Of a DNA stretch of 64,000 nt, positions 41,699-49,806 are shown in pieces (within the stretch, counting starts at the first letter, position 1; every line of letters starts with the position of its first letter). Under the pieces are notes generated by a model, which was not told where the DNA came from, ran no database searches, and saw nothing but the letters and a program-made list of their open reading frames with translations. This DNA is from an uncultured Dehalococcoidia bacterium (lineage in GTDB: Bacteria; Chloroflexota; Dehalococcoidia; Lucifugimonadales; CATOSD01), in NCBI GenBank assembly GCA_951812395.1, contig CATOSD010000001.1, positions 434,001 through 498,000 of the forward strand, in the 5' to 3' direction. The translations under genes were made by a program, and so were the position numbers.

Positions 41699-41788
41699 CC
41701 CGGCGTCCTGCGCGAGGTGTTCGGCATAGCGGCCCGCATCGGCAGCGACCCGGTCACCGGCCGCCCGGTGTGCTACCCGTACCTGTAG
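41699..41788 (+). pseudogene. Right copy of the 89-bp repeat: in-frame 3' remnant of an importer ATPase gene
   Basis: Codes in frame for GVLREVFGIAARIGSDPVTG then RPVCYPYL and a TAG stop. It matches the intact ATPase C-terminus with one residue change (Glu to Ala). No upstream coding part exists here. It marks the right edge of the helicase segment. The stretch 41466-41698 has no gene; 41789-41877 neither. Confidence 0.93.
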
Positions 41789-41877
41789 GGGGTGGCGCTG
41801 GCTACAGCCGGGCGAGCTGGCTGCACTTGGAGGGGCGGTGGTTGGCGGAGCGGCCGTTGCGGTAGGCCGCAGGTTGT

Positions 41878-42774
41878 CTAGCGCCCCCGCAGCTTGGGAT
41901 CCAGCACGTCTCTCAGGGCGTCGCCGAACAAGTTTATGCCGAAAACCGCCAGGCTTATCGCGGCGCCGGGGAATATCGCCATCCAGGGCGCTATCTCGAA
42001 GTAGCGCACGGCTTCCCCCGAAAGGTCCCTGCCCCAGGACGGCGCGGGAGGCTTGACCCCAAGGCCCAGGAAGCTGAGCGACGCTTCTATCAGAATGGCC
42101 GCCCCCAGAAAGGCCGTGGCGTATACGATGAAAGGAGCCAGGCTGTTTGGAAGCATGTGCCTGAGGACTATGCGTATGGGGCTGGAGCCGATCGCTATGG
42201 CCGCATCCATGTACGGCGTCCCTTTCACCGCCAGCCCGCTGGAACGGACCAGCCGTGTAGTGCCGGGAATGAGGGGCACGGCAATGGCTATCATCACGTT
42301 GTTGACGGAGCCTCCCAGGGCCGCCACCAGGGCAAGCGCAAGCACGAGAGAGGGGAAGGAGAACATGATGTCCATGAGGCGCTGGAGCAGGTTGTCGATC
42401 GTTCCTCCAAAATAGGCGCTGCTAAGACCCAGCAAGAGCCCGATTCCGGTGCCCGCGGCGGTGGCCACCACGCCGACGTACATTGAGATGCGCGCGCCGT
42501 AGATGACGCGGCTGTAGATGTCTCTCCCCAAGCTGTCGGTGCCGAACCAGAAATCGGTCGACGGCGACTCCAGCCGATCCGTGCGAAATTGATAATTCGG
42601 GTCGTTGTGGGCAATGACCGGCGCGAAGATCGCGATGAGTATGAACACCACCAGCATGACGGCCCCGATGGCGCCCAGAGGCTTGCGCTTCGAGAAGTCC
42701 CAGGCCGAATGGAGCCAGGGTCTCCGTCCGCCTTGGCGCAACCGCGCCTGTATGTCTTCAGAACTTACGGCCAT
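41878..42774 (-). CDS. Dipeptide/oligopeptide-type ABC permease (DppC/OppC), second system
   Basis: A 298-residue permease. Features: RKPLGAIGAVMLVVFILIAI (first TM), DFWFGTDSLGRDIYSRVIYG (OppC_N signature), the EAA-like loop DAAIAIGSSPIRIVLRHMLP and a C-terminal DVLDPKLRGR. It follows the DppB gene by 17 bases. Together with the 5.4-9.5 kb cluster it is a second permease pair without adjacent ATPase genes. Confidence 0.92.
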   Translation of the reverse strand: MAVSSEDIQARLRQGGRRPWLHSAWDFSKRKPLGAIGAVMLVVFILIAIFAPVIAHNDPNYQFRTDRLESPSTDFWFGTDSLGRDIYSRVIYGARISMYVGVVATAAGTGIGLLLGLSSAYFGGTIDNLLQRLMDIMFSFPSLVLALALVAALGGSVNNVMIAIAVPLIPGTTRLVRSSGLAVKGTPYMDAAIAIGSSPIRIVLRHMLPNSLAPFIVYATAFLGAAILIEASLSFLGLGVKPPAPSWGRDLSGEAVRYFEIAPWMAIFPGAAISLAVFGINLFGDALRDVLDPKLRGR

Positions 42775-42791
42775 GCCGGAGCCTCATCCGT

Positions 42792-43748
42792 TCAAGAGTA
42801 TTTGATCCTGGGGTCTATCCAGGCGTACAGGAAATCTACAAGTATGTTCACCACTACCACCACACCGGCGAAGATGAACACCAGCGCCTGCACGGTGCTG
42901 TAGTCGCGATTGAAGATGGATTCCACGAGCAGCCGGCCTATGCCGGGTATGCGGAAGACGGTCTCGATGATGACAATGCCCCCGAAGAGGGCTATCACCT
43001 CAAGGCCGATCAGGGTGATTACCGGCAGGATCGCGTTCTTCAGTCCGTGGCGGTTCATCACCACGGAGTTGCGAAGCCCCTTGGCCCGGGCGGTGCGGAT
43101 GTAGTCTTCCCGCAACACCTCCAACATGCTCGACCTGGTCATGCGGGTGCCGAGGGCCGAGAGACGGAACCCGGTAGCCAGGGCCGGGAAGATGAGCTGC
43201 CGGAAGTTCAGCCAGGGGTCCTCCCAAAGGGGCGCGTACTCAACGGGCGTAAACCAGTTGAAATAGATGAGCAGCCCCAGGATTATCAGCGTGGCGATGA
43301 AAAAGTTGGGGATTGAGAGCGCACCAATGCTGACGATGCGAAGGGCGTAGTCTACCCACGAGTCTTGCTTAAGCGCCGCTACGAGACCGGAGGGTATGGC
43401 GATTGCGGTAGATATGACTATCACCATCAGCATCAGGTTGAGGGTGATGGGATACCGCGCCTTTATCTCGTCCATGATGACCTCTCCGGTATAGAGAGAC
43501 TTACCGAAGTCGAGACGTATCGCGCCCCATAGCCAGCGGCCGTACTGGACGTGAATGGGGTCGTCGAGGCCCAGCTTGTCCCGCAACTGCTGGACCATCT
43601 CCTGGGCGCCCTCCTGGTCCATCTGGGCGCCAAGAATTGCCGCGGTCACGTCACCGGGAACCACGCGCATGATGAGAAACACCAGCGTCACGGCCCCAAG
43701 GAACGTGGGTACGGCGAAGACGACCCTGCGGAGCAGATATTTCTGCAT
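42792..43748 (-). CDS. Dipeptide/oligopeptide-type ABC permease (DppB/OppB), second system
   Basis: A 318-residue permease beginning MQKYLLRRVVFAVPTFLGAV with the usual LGLDDPIHVQYGRWLWGAIR loop, the EAA motif RTARAKGLRNSVVMNRHGLK and the ending IDPRIKYS. It is separated from the upstream binding-protein gene by 150 bases that hold a stable hairpin. Confidence 0.92.
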   Translation of the reverse strand: MQKYLLRRVVFAVPTFLGAVTLVFLIMRVVPGDVTAAILGAQMDQEGAQEMVQQLRDKLGLDDPIHVQYGRWLWGAIRLDFGKSLYTGEVIMDEIKARYPITLNLMLMVIVISTAIAIPSGLVAALKQDSWVDYALRIVSIGALSIPNFFIATLIILGLLIYFNWFTPVEYAPLWEDPWLNFRQLIFPALATGFRLSALGTRMTRSSMLEVLREDYIRTARAKGLRNSVVMNRHGLKNAILPVITLIGLEVIALFGGIVIIETVFRIPGIGRLLVESIFNRDYSTVQALVFIFAGVVVVVNILVDFLYAWIDPRIKYS

Positions 43749-43802
43749 GTTAGTCCTAATTCACAGCCAGGCTGGAGAAAACGCAGCTTCAGCCTGTACG
43801 AA

Positions 43803-43852
43803 GGGGGCATGATGAGCCTAACAGGCAAACCTGTCAGACTCAGCACACCCCC
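43803..43852. promoter_or_regulatory. Intercistronic hairpin between binding protein and permease genes
   Basis: Nested inverted repeats: GGGGG (43803-43807) with CCCCC (43848-43852), a TGATGAG/CTCAGCA arm with one mismatch, and an inner ACAGG-CAAA-CCTGT stem. No U-run follows in the operon direction, so it is more likely an RNA-stability or attenuation element that keeps binding protein above permease levels. Confidence 0.6.
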
Positions 43853-43898
43853 TGCTTTTGTCGGTGTGTCGGTTTCAGATAGGGCCGATGTCAGCCGG

Positions 43899-46013
43899 CT
43901 ACCTGCACTGCCCGCCTCTGCACCAGGTGCTCTCAAGGCGGTCGTGGTTGTACGTCCAGTCGGCCAGCCTCATCTCCCAACTCTGCACGTTGTTCCAGTG
44001 CAGCGTCGCCTGCCACCAGTAGTATGGGCGCTGATCCGGCAGGTCCTCGAGAAGGACCCGCTCGATATCGTGGGTCAGTTCGATCCGCTTCTGGCGGTCC
44101 AGCTCCTGGGACTGCATCGTGAACAGCTCGTCGAACCGCTCGTTACAGTATCCGAAGAAGTTGGACGCATTGTCGCACTGGAAGCGCGCCCAGTAGCCGT
44201 CAGGATCGTCGAACGGAGTGGACGAGGGGAGAGCCATGATCGAGTATTCGCGGGCGTTCCGTCGGCTTACGATGGTTGCCGTGTCGACCGTGCTCACCTC
44301 GATGTCGATGCCAATCTGCGCCAGGTCTTGCTGGGCGGTCAGGGCGGCCTTCTGGTAGGAGATTCCGAAACGCACCAGCAGTTCGTCGCTGAAGCCGTCA
44401 GCCAGCCCCGCCTCATCCATCAGCGCCTTCGCCTCGGCGAGTCGCGCTTCCTTGTCCCGGCTGAAGAACGAGTATGTGTTGCGTTCTTCCTCAGGCAGGG
44501 CGAAGTCCAGGTGTGGCCCAATGAAGGCGCCCGGCGTTCCCCATCCCTCGATGGCGGCGTCGATGGTTTCCCACTGGTCGATTACCAGCCAGGTGGCTTT
44601 GCGCACACGCACGTCGTTCCAGGGTTCTTTGTCCAGATTGATCATTATGTTGTGCCAGGCGTTGCGCGGCGCGGTGATCAACACAGCCTCATCAGGATAC
44701 TGCTCCAAGATCTGGTTGGCGACCGAGGGCTCGAGGTGTTGCGCCAGGCCTACTGTCGAAAGCTGGCGGGCGCGGAAGGCCAGAGACATCTGCGTGAGGT
44801 CCGGGAAGACCACGGCCTTGTATCCATCCAGGAAGGGGCGGCCCGGCTTCCAGTAGTCCGGGTTGGCCTCGGTCACGAACTCGACGCCCTGCTGGTGTGA
44901 CACGAACCGGAACGGCCCGGTGCCGTCCAGGAAGTCTTCCTGCTTTTCCAGGCCGCTGCGGGGGTCTTCGGAGGCCACCACGGCATCGGCTATAGACTTG
45001 GGCTGAATGACAAAACGTGCCCCGGCCATAGCCGTGAGGAACGCCGCCATGGGCTTTTGCAGCGTCACGCTCAGCGTGGCGTCGTCTTCACACGAAGAGC
45101 TCTCGTAAGGAGCGAGCACGCCGGCCAGGGTGCTCACCTTGGAGTTCGTCATCTTATCCAGCGATGCCTTGGCGTCCGCGCACGTAAAGGGGGTGCCGCT
45201 GTGGAAGTTGACGTCGTCGCGCAGACGGAAGGTGTAGGTGGTTCCGGCCGAGTCCGCCTCCCAGTGCGCGGCCAGCTCGGGCAGAATGACGCCGGGGGCC
45301 CTCTGGTCGTAAGTCAGTATGGAGTTATAGGTGGAGCCAACCGGCTGAACGGCGTTGTAAGTGCCCGTCCAGTGTACGTCGAAGCTGATGATTCCCTCGT
45401 TGGTCGGGAACACGAGCGTGCCGCCGCGGTCTATGTCGCCCGTCATGGGGGCGGGCATCGCCATGGCGGCGGCCTCAACTTCAGCCCTCTGGGCGGCCAG
45501 CGCATTCTCGATTGCGGCGGCTACCTGCTCTTCGGTCACGCCGGGCCGTTCGGACAGCGCGCTCTGAATGGCCGCGGCCACCTCTTCCCCGGTTACGCCC
45601 GGCTGCTGGGCGCTGAGAGCCTTGGCGATCTCGGTGGCCACGTCGTCCGTCGTAATGCCGGGCCGTTGCTGCTCGAGCGCCGACGCGATAGCGGACGCCA
45701 TCTCGTTAGAGGTGACACCGCCGGGCTGGGCGGCGAGCGCTTTGGCGATCTCGTTGGCGACGTCCTGGGACGTAACGCCAGGCTGCTCGGCGAGAGCCTG
45801 CTGAATGGTGTTTGCCACTTCCTCAGAGGTGATTCCCGGCTGCACTTGCACTCCCTCAAGCGCGCGGGACACGATCCCTTCGACGTCGATGGGAGTTGGC
45901 GTTGGTGGTGCGGGCGGCGCGGCCTCCTCCTGAGTACCGCAGGCCAAGGAGAACATCAGCAGTACCGTCGACAGCACGAACAGGAATTTGGGCCATACTC
46001 GAACGACAGTCAT
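43899..46013 (-). CDS. Family 5 solute-binding lipoprotein with a helical-repeat stalk
   Basis: 704 residues from the ATG at 46013 (GGAGAGGTG upstream; the open frame to 46100 is not signal-like). Signal FLFVLSTVLLMFSLAC with a lipobox. Then an unusual region (about residues 45-170) of six imperfect repeats of 19-21 residues, for example PGVTSQDVANEIAKALAAQ and PGITTDDVATEIAKALSAQQ, each a predicted short helix pair. The SBP_bac_5 domain follows (PELAAHWEADSAGTTYTFRL, DDVNFHSGTPFTCADAKASL). Binding proteins of this class usually have only a short linker here; the ligand is unknown. Confidence 0.92.
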   Translation of the reverse strand: MTVVRVWPKFLFVLSTVLLMFSLACGTQEEAAPPAPPTPTPIDVEGIVSRALEGVQVQPGITSEEVANTIQQALAEQPGVTSQDVANEIAKALAAQPGGVTSNEMASAIASALEQQRPGITTDDVATEIAKALSAQQPGVTGEEVAAAIQSALSERPGVTEEQVAAAIENALAAQRAEVEAAAMAMPAPMTGDIDRGGTLVFPTNEGIISFDVHWTGTYNAVQPVGSTYNSILTYDQRAPGVILPELAAHWEADSAGTTYTFRLRDDVNFHSGTPFTCADAKASLDKMTNSKVSTLAGVLAPYESSSCEDDATLSVTLQKPMAAFLTAMAGARFVIQPKSIADAVVASEDPRSGLEKQEDFLDGTGPFRFVSHQQGVEFVTEANPDYWKPGRPFLDGYKAVVFPDLTQMSLAFRARQLSTVGLAQHLEPSVANQILEQYPDEAVLITAPRNAWHNIMINLDKEPWNDVRVRKATWLVIDQWETIDAAIEGWGTPGAFIGPHLDFALPEEERNTYSFFSRDKEARLAEAKALMDEAGLADGFSDELLVRFGISYQKAALTAQQDLAQIGIDIEVSTVDTATIVSRRNAREYSIMALPSSTPFDDPDGYWARFQCDNASNFFGYCNERFDELFTMQSQELDRQKRIELTHDIERVLLEDLPDQRPYYWWQATLHWNNVQSWEMRLADWTYNHDRLESTWCRGGQCR

Positions 46014-46267
46014 ATCTGCACCTCTCCTACCACATCGCGTAGCGGCGTGTCTAACCACAATTGAGCCTCGCCTCTTGCTTGGACTCGCGCAGGCTAGCAC
46101 AATGCCATAGGGCGGTCAACAGATACGGCCGCCGGGCGAGGCATGTCGAGTCGGCTTGCGGCTTGAAGCCAATTCCGGTGTGAAATGCCCTATCATAGGC
46201 GCCGTATGTGAATACTCGCGCGACAGTCCGCTGCCCGCCAGGGCCACACTCATGGAGGTGAACGACG

Positions 46268-47116
46268 ATGGCGACTCAGACCCTCACTATCGATTGCCAG
46301 GTGCACTGCTACGAGCGCAACCGGCCGGAGCGTCCGTGGAGCGGGCACCTGGAGGGGCCGGAGGAGGTGACCGGCGACGACATGGTGACGGCGATGGACG
46401 CCGTCGGCGTGGACGGGGCAATACTCATCTCTCCCTTCTCGCTGTACCAGTACGACGCGAGCTACGCCCTGGAGGTGTACGCGAAGCATCCGGGTCGGTT
46501 CGGCCTGGTGCGCCCGTTCGACCCGACTTCGGAGTCGGTCGCCGCCGACGTGGCGGAGTGGACGGCGACGCCCGGCGTCGTTGGCGCGCGGGTCATGCTC
46601 GCGTACGGGGACTACGACGCCAACGACCCCGGACTGAACGCCATCTTCGCCGCCTGCGCCCGCGCGGGCGTTCCCGTCAACGTGATGGCCGCCGGCAAGC
46701 TGCCGCTGCTGGCGGAACTGGCGCGCCGCAACCCGGACACGCAGGTGATCATCGACCACGTTGGACTGGCCCAGCCGTTCGTGCCGCCGCCGCCGCCGGA
46801 GCCGTTCGCGGACCTGGCCAGCGTACTGGCGGCGGCAGAGCGGGACAATGTGGCGATCAAGATATCCGGCGCGTGCACGCTGTCCCACGAGCCGTTTCCC
46901 TACCCCGACATCTGGGATTCGCTGGGCCGGGTGTTCGACGCCTACGGGCTGGAGCGGTGCATGTGGGGCACCGACTGGACGCGGGCCGTGCGGCTGCTGA
47001 CCTACGAGCAGGGCGTGGAGGCTTTCCGGGTGACCGACCGCCTCTCGGACTCGGACCGGGCCACTCTGATGGGCGGTACACTGTCCCGAATCTACGGCTG
47101 GACGCCGAGGGAATAG
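46268..47116 (+). CDS. Amidohydrolase-2 (TIM-barrel metal-dependent hydrolase)
   Basis: A 282-residue amidohydrolase-2 enzyme, like lactone or dicarboxylate hydrolases of COG3618. The metal site begins IDCQVHCYERNRPERPWSGH; VGVDGAILISPFSLYQYDAS, VIIDHVGLAQPF and RCMWGTDWTR supply later ligand residues. A GGAGG lies eight bases before the ATG at 46268. It is divergent from the binding-protein gene, sharing a 254-base control region. The substrate is undetermined. Confidence 0.9.
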   Translation: MATQTLTIDCQVHCYERNRPERPWSGHLEGPEEVTGDDMVTAMDAVGVDGAILISPFSLYQYDASYALEVYAKHPGRFGLVRPFDPTSESVAADVAEWTATPGVVGARVMLAYGDYDANDPGLNAIFAACARAGVPVNVMAAGKLPLLAELARRNPDTQVIIDHVGLAQPFVPPPPPEPFADLASVLAAAERDNVAIKISGACTLSHEPFPYPDIWDSLGRVFDAYGLERCMWGTDWTRAVRLLTYEQGVEAFRVTDRLSDSDRATLMGGTLSRIYGWTPRE

Positions 47117-47154
47117 CGGTCTAGCGCCTTAGAGGGTGTCCATGAATCCGTTCG

Positions 47155-47255
47155 TCACCCCCATCCTGACCTTCCCCCTGCGAGGGGGGAGAGACTGTTC
47201 GGAAGTGCGACCGTCACTCTCACCCTAGCCCGCTCCCGTCAAGGGAGAGGGGACT
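47155..47255. repeat. R1 repeat, two units, overlapping the end of the SRPBCC gene
   Basis: TCACCCCCATCCTGACCTTC with a CCCCCTGCGAGGGGG core, then CTCACCCTAGCCCGCTCCCG with TCAAGGGAGAGGGG. The second unit provides the last codons and stop of the SRPBCC gene. Confidence 0.82.
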
Positions 47256-47895
47256 CCGCGGGGTCGATAGGCTCGCCGGTGTAGAATGCGGCGGTGCGTC
47301 TTGCCGACGCAGCGGCAACTTCGGGGTCCTCGCCGGCCGCGACCGCGGCCCTGGCCCATCCCTCGCTGCTGCCGATGGTGAACGCCCTGCCGTCCGGCGA
47401 CGCGGCGAAGACATCCTCGTCCGGCCTGGGATCGTCCGGGTGGGCGACGTGCAGTGCGAGTCCGAGTAATCCCATCTCCCAGCCGACGCCGACCGCGCCG
47501 GGGCCGAATGTGCCCGAGTGCTCCGAGAGGTGCGCGGTGTGGGTGATCGTGAGCCGCGCCCGGCCGTCGGCGTCGTTCGAGACGCGCGCCTCGACCCAGC
47601 TCAGGTCGCCGCCGAACTCCCAGGTGAGGGCGTAGCGCGAAGGGGGTTCGCACTCCGTGATGGTCCCGGCGGCGTTGCCCTCGATCTGGTAGCGCCCGCC
47701 GAGTGCGAAATCGCCGCTCACCGGCGCGAACCAGCGGGGGATGCGGTCGGCGTTCGTCACGGCGTCCCAGAGATCGTCGACGGTGGCGGCGTAGGCCCGG
47801 GACAGCGTGACGGCGCGGGCGGGCTGGCCGTCGCGCTCAAGCGCGGACACGGTGCGGTCGGTGGCGGCGAGGTTGGTTGCGACGTCGAATTGCAT
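47239..47895 (-). CDS. SRPBCC / AHSA1-domain protein
   Basis: A 218-residue START-like protein. The AHSA1 fold shows as VTLSRAYAATVDDLWDAVTN, ADRIPRWFAPVSGDFALGGR, ITECEPPSRYALTWEFGGDL and GVGWEMGLLGLALHVAHPDD. Such proteins bind small hydrophobic ligands or act as Hsp90 co-regulators. The final ESPLP and stop are coded by an R1 repeat, so the C-terminus was probably extended or trimmed by repeat insertion. Confidence 0.88.
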   Translation of the reverse strand: MQFDVATNLAATDRTVSALERDGQPARAVTLSRAYAATVDDLWDAVTNADRIPRWFAPVSGDFALGGRYQIEGNAAGTITECEPPSRYALTWEFGGDLSWVEARVSNDADGRARLTITHTAHLSEHSGTFGPGAVGVGWEMGLLGLALHVAHPDDPRPDEDVFAASPDGRAFTIGSSEGWARAAVAAGEDPEVAAASARRTAAFYTGEPIDPAESPLP

Positions 47896-47996
47896 GGTGG
47901 GGGTCCTTTGGTTGGTCGGTTGGTCAGTATTTCAGTTTATCAGTGGTTAGTAGTCAGTGGCCGGGCCGAGAGCTGTCTTCGGAGGAGCTTTTCGGC

Positions 47997-48260
47997 GAAA
48001 TGAGTTCCATTTTGTTCCATTCTGAACCACCGCGTAGCTGGGAGGGCCGCCTTGGTGGGCCGCCCCGTGTGCGATTTCGTAGCTGCTATGGTCTGGGAAA
48101 CCCCGAAATGTAGCGCAAATGGTACAGGTCCTCGGAGGCGCCAGGTGTGGTGTTTGTGGGAGCCTTTTCACTCCCATCCTAACCGTCCCCCATCGAGGGG
48201 GAAGGGACTTTTGGGCGCGGTGTCGGTTTGTCATCGAACGGAGAGTAGCACGGTTGTGCG
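47997..48260. repeat. Degenerate partial L1 copy interrupted by R1
   Basis: CATTCTGAACC with GTAGCTGGGAGGGC and, further on, GTAGCACGGTTGTGCG match L1 copy A in the same order (CATTCTGTTGT, GTAGCTGGGAGCGT, ATAGCACGGATGTGCG). An R1 unit sits at 48168-48210 within it. The stretch 47896-48904 otherwise holds no gene I can support. Confidence 0.45.
48168..48210. repeat. R1 palindromic repeat
   Basis: TTCACTCCCATCCTAACCGT then CCCCCATCGAGGGGG and AAGGGACT. Confidence 0.78.
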
Positions 48261-48329
48261 AGGAAAGCAAGGGCCCCTCGACTTGGGTAACTGTTCAGAG
48301 TCGGTGAGACGATTCTGGACAATGGGCCT

Positions 48330-48398
48330 TCACCCCCATCCCCGTATCGAGTACGGGGCAGGCTCTAACGTTCCCCCTGCGAGGGGGAAGGGACTCTT
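48330..48398. repeat. R1 palindromic repeat with an internal insert
   Basis: TTCACCCCCATCC, a 20-base insert (CCGTATCGAGTACGGG palindrome), then TTCCCCCTGCGAGGGGGAAG and GGACTCTT. Confidence 0.75.
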
Positions 48399-48495
48399 GG
48401 CACTCACGAAGTCTGAACAGTTACCGACTTGGACACAGGGCTAACGCATACTAACCGACAGTCGGTGGCGCTGAGACGAAACGGGTGTACGTTTG

Positions 48496-48583
48496 CGCGT
48501 CTATGAGTCACTCCTGGGGGTACACACGGGTCGCGAGTGGGGTTCGATTACGCGGTCTTGGGGCAGTTCTTTTGGCATTCAGG
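48496..48583 (+). repeat. 85-bp dispersed repeat, copy 1
   Basis: Shares with 50424-50507 the frame GCGTCTATG, CACGGGTCGCGAGTGGGGTT and CTTTTGGCATTCAGG-like ends. No protein is evident. Confidence 0.7.
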
Positions 48584-48755
48584 TATGCGATTTACCTGCG
48601 ACCGGTTCGGGTGAAGCAGTGGCGGCGACGCGGTGCACAGGCATCGCCTCAGGATTCGGCTGCCGAGCAACAGGCAGACCAAGAGGAGGCCCCGGCGCTG
48701 AGGCTGTTCTGATGGTCGGCCAGCACCCTCTAGGGCTCGCTCAGGAGTGCAACAG

Positions 48756-48791
48756 AGAGGCAGCCACCGTGGTCGAACGGTGGCTGCCTCT
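48756..48791. terminator. Perfect 14-bp hairpin without U-run
   Basis: Arms AGAGGCAGCCACCG and CGGTGGCTGCCTCT around an eight-base loop. It could be a terminator or relic structure in the gene-poor stretch 47.9-48.9 kb; no adjacent gene decides the strand. Confidence 0.5.
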
Positions 48792-48904
48792 GCCCTCAAC
48801 CATATATGCGCCCCATTCTGCATTGAGTCGAGGCCATCCGCCCTCTCCCGTCGATGTGTGTGGCCATTATTGTTTGTAGCATTCACCTCTAACCGAGGCG
48901 ATCC

Positions 48905-49054
48905 TCATGGGGTAACCGGGTGGTTACGGATGAAGTTCCGCACGGTATGGGGTCTGAGATCGAGTTCCTTGGCGATCTCCTTGACCTGGAGTCCCAGGGC
49001 GCGACCAGCCGAACATCTCCAACCCGCGGGCGCTAAGAAGGTTAGTTTCGTCAT
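48905..49054 (-). CDS. Tiny helix-turn-helix protein (49 residues)
   Basis: From an ATG at 49052-49054 the minus strand reads MTKLTFLAPAGWRCSAGRAL then GLQVKEIAKELDLRPHTVRN and FIRNHPVTP with a TGA. The middle is a clear helix-turn-helix (VKEIAKELDLRPHTVRNFIR), like the DNA-binding end of LuxR-type, sigma-4-like or resolvase HTH domains. The protein is complete from ATG to stop but far shorter than most regulators, so it is either a minimal regulator or a relic of a larger gene. No strong Shine-Dalgarno is seen. Confidence 0.45.
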   Translation of the reverse strand: MTKLTFLAPAGWRCSAGRALGLQVKEIAKELDLRPHTVRNFIRNHPVTP

Positions 49055-49203
49055 GGGCTTGCAGAGGACTCCAGTGTACGAGGGGAGGAACCCGCCGGCA
49101 GGTTAAATGGTCGAGTACGTACAGTGTCATCGTTAACAAACGCACCTCTCAGAGGGTGTGCGGCACTGCGGTCAACTCACCTGCGAAACGATAGATGATT
49201 TCT

Positions 49204-49797
49204 CTATCGGCGGTATGAGGCTAGTCTCTCATGCAGCGTTTCTTGATCGTATTTCACACCCGTGGCTGTCTGTACAAACACGCCTTCGTTGGCGGTCCAC
49301 CTGCCTCTGCTCACCCCTTGAATCAGGTGGTGATCTTCCCGGTCCACTAAGAACAATAGATAAGTCTGTCCGACCTCGAATTCCAGGAGGGCGAGTTCAG
49401 CATCACCGCTTTGGATGACGTTTCCTCCTGGCCTTTGTACTTTGATCGTCACTTCGGGAGAGTTTTTGCCCCAGAGTGATTCCTGAACATTGACCCGAAG
49501 GGTGTCCACACGTCGGACAGGTGCAGGCATCGACGGAGAAAGCCGCCCAGCGAAGCGTTCACAGCAAGGTGCAATGCCGACTTGCCTCGATGTTACTTCA
49601 CCAAGAACAACGAGGTCTGAATTCTTGACGAGCCGCTCAAATGTCACCTCAGGCGCCGCGTGGCCACCAATTGTTGGGGTGTCGGCGCGACTACTGGCTA
49701 ACGATGCCCTGCTTGCTCCAGCCACAAATACAATAGCCACGGCCAACGATATCACTACTAAAGAACCGGTGATCAGCGCAACATGTCTCGGTGTCAC
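49204..49797 (-). CDS. Exported hypothetical protein
   Basis: A 197-residue protein with an N-terminal signal or anchor (VALITGSLVVISLAVAIVFV). The mature part includes VTFERLVKNSDLVVLGEVTS, SLWGKNSPEVTIKVQRPGGN and ELALLEFEVGQTYLLFLVDR, resembling small secreted beta-domains with the DLVVxGxV pattern often seen beside metalloproteases. Two Cys (PCCERF). The GTG start has AAGGAG, and it lies 9 bases after the end of the broken metalloprotease frame, so the two formed one operon. Function unknown. Confidence 0.65.
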   Translation of the reverse strand: MTPRHVALITGSLVVISLAVAIVFVAGASRASLASSRADTPTIGGHAAPEVTFERLVKNSDLVVLGEVTSRQVGIAPCCERFAGRLSPSMPAPVRRVDTLRVNVQESLWGKNSPEVTIKVQRPGGNVIQSGDAELALLEFEVGQTYLLFLVDREDHHLIQGVSRGRWTANEGVFVQTATGVKYDQETLHERLASYRR

Positions 49798-49806
49798 GTT
49801 ATCTCC

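Noticed and set aside
41699..41788. A separate short ABC ATPase gene
   Set aside because: Only the last 29 codons exist, almost identical to the gene at 36676-37464; it is a duplicated end, not a gene.
48496..48583. A possible tRNA, from the GGGTTCGATTA-like stretch
   Set aside because: No acceptor stem, anticodon arm or D-arm can be formed around it; the same stretch recurs at 50424 as a plain repeat.
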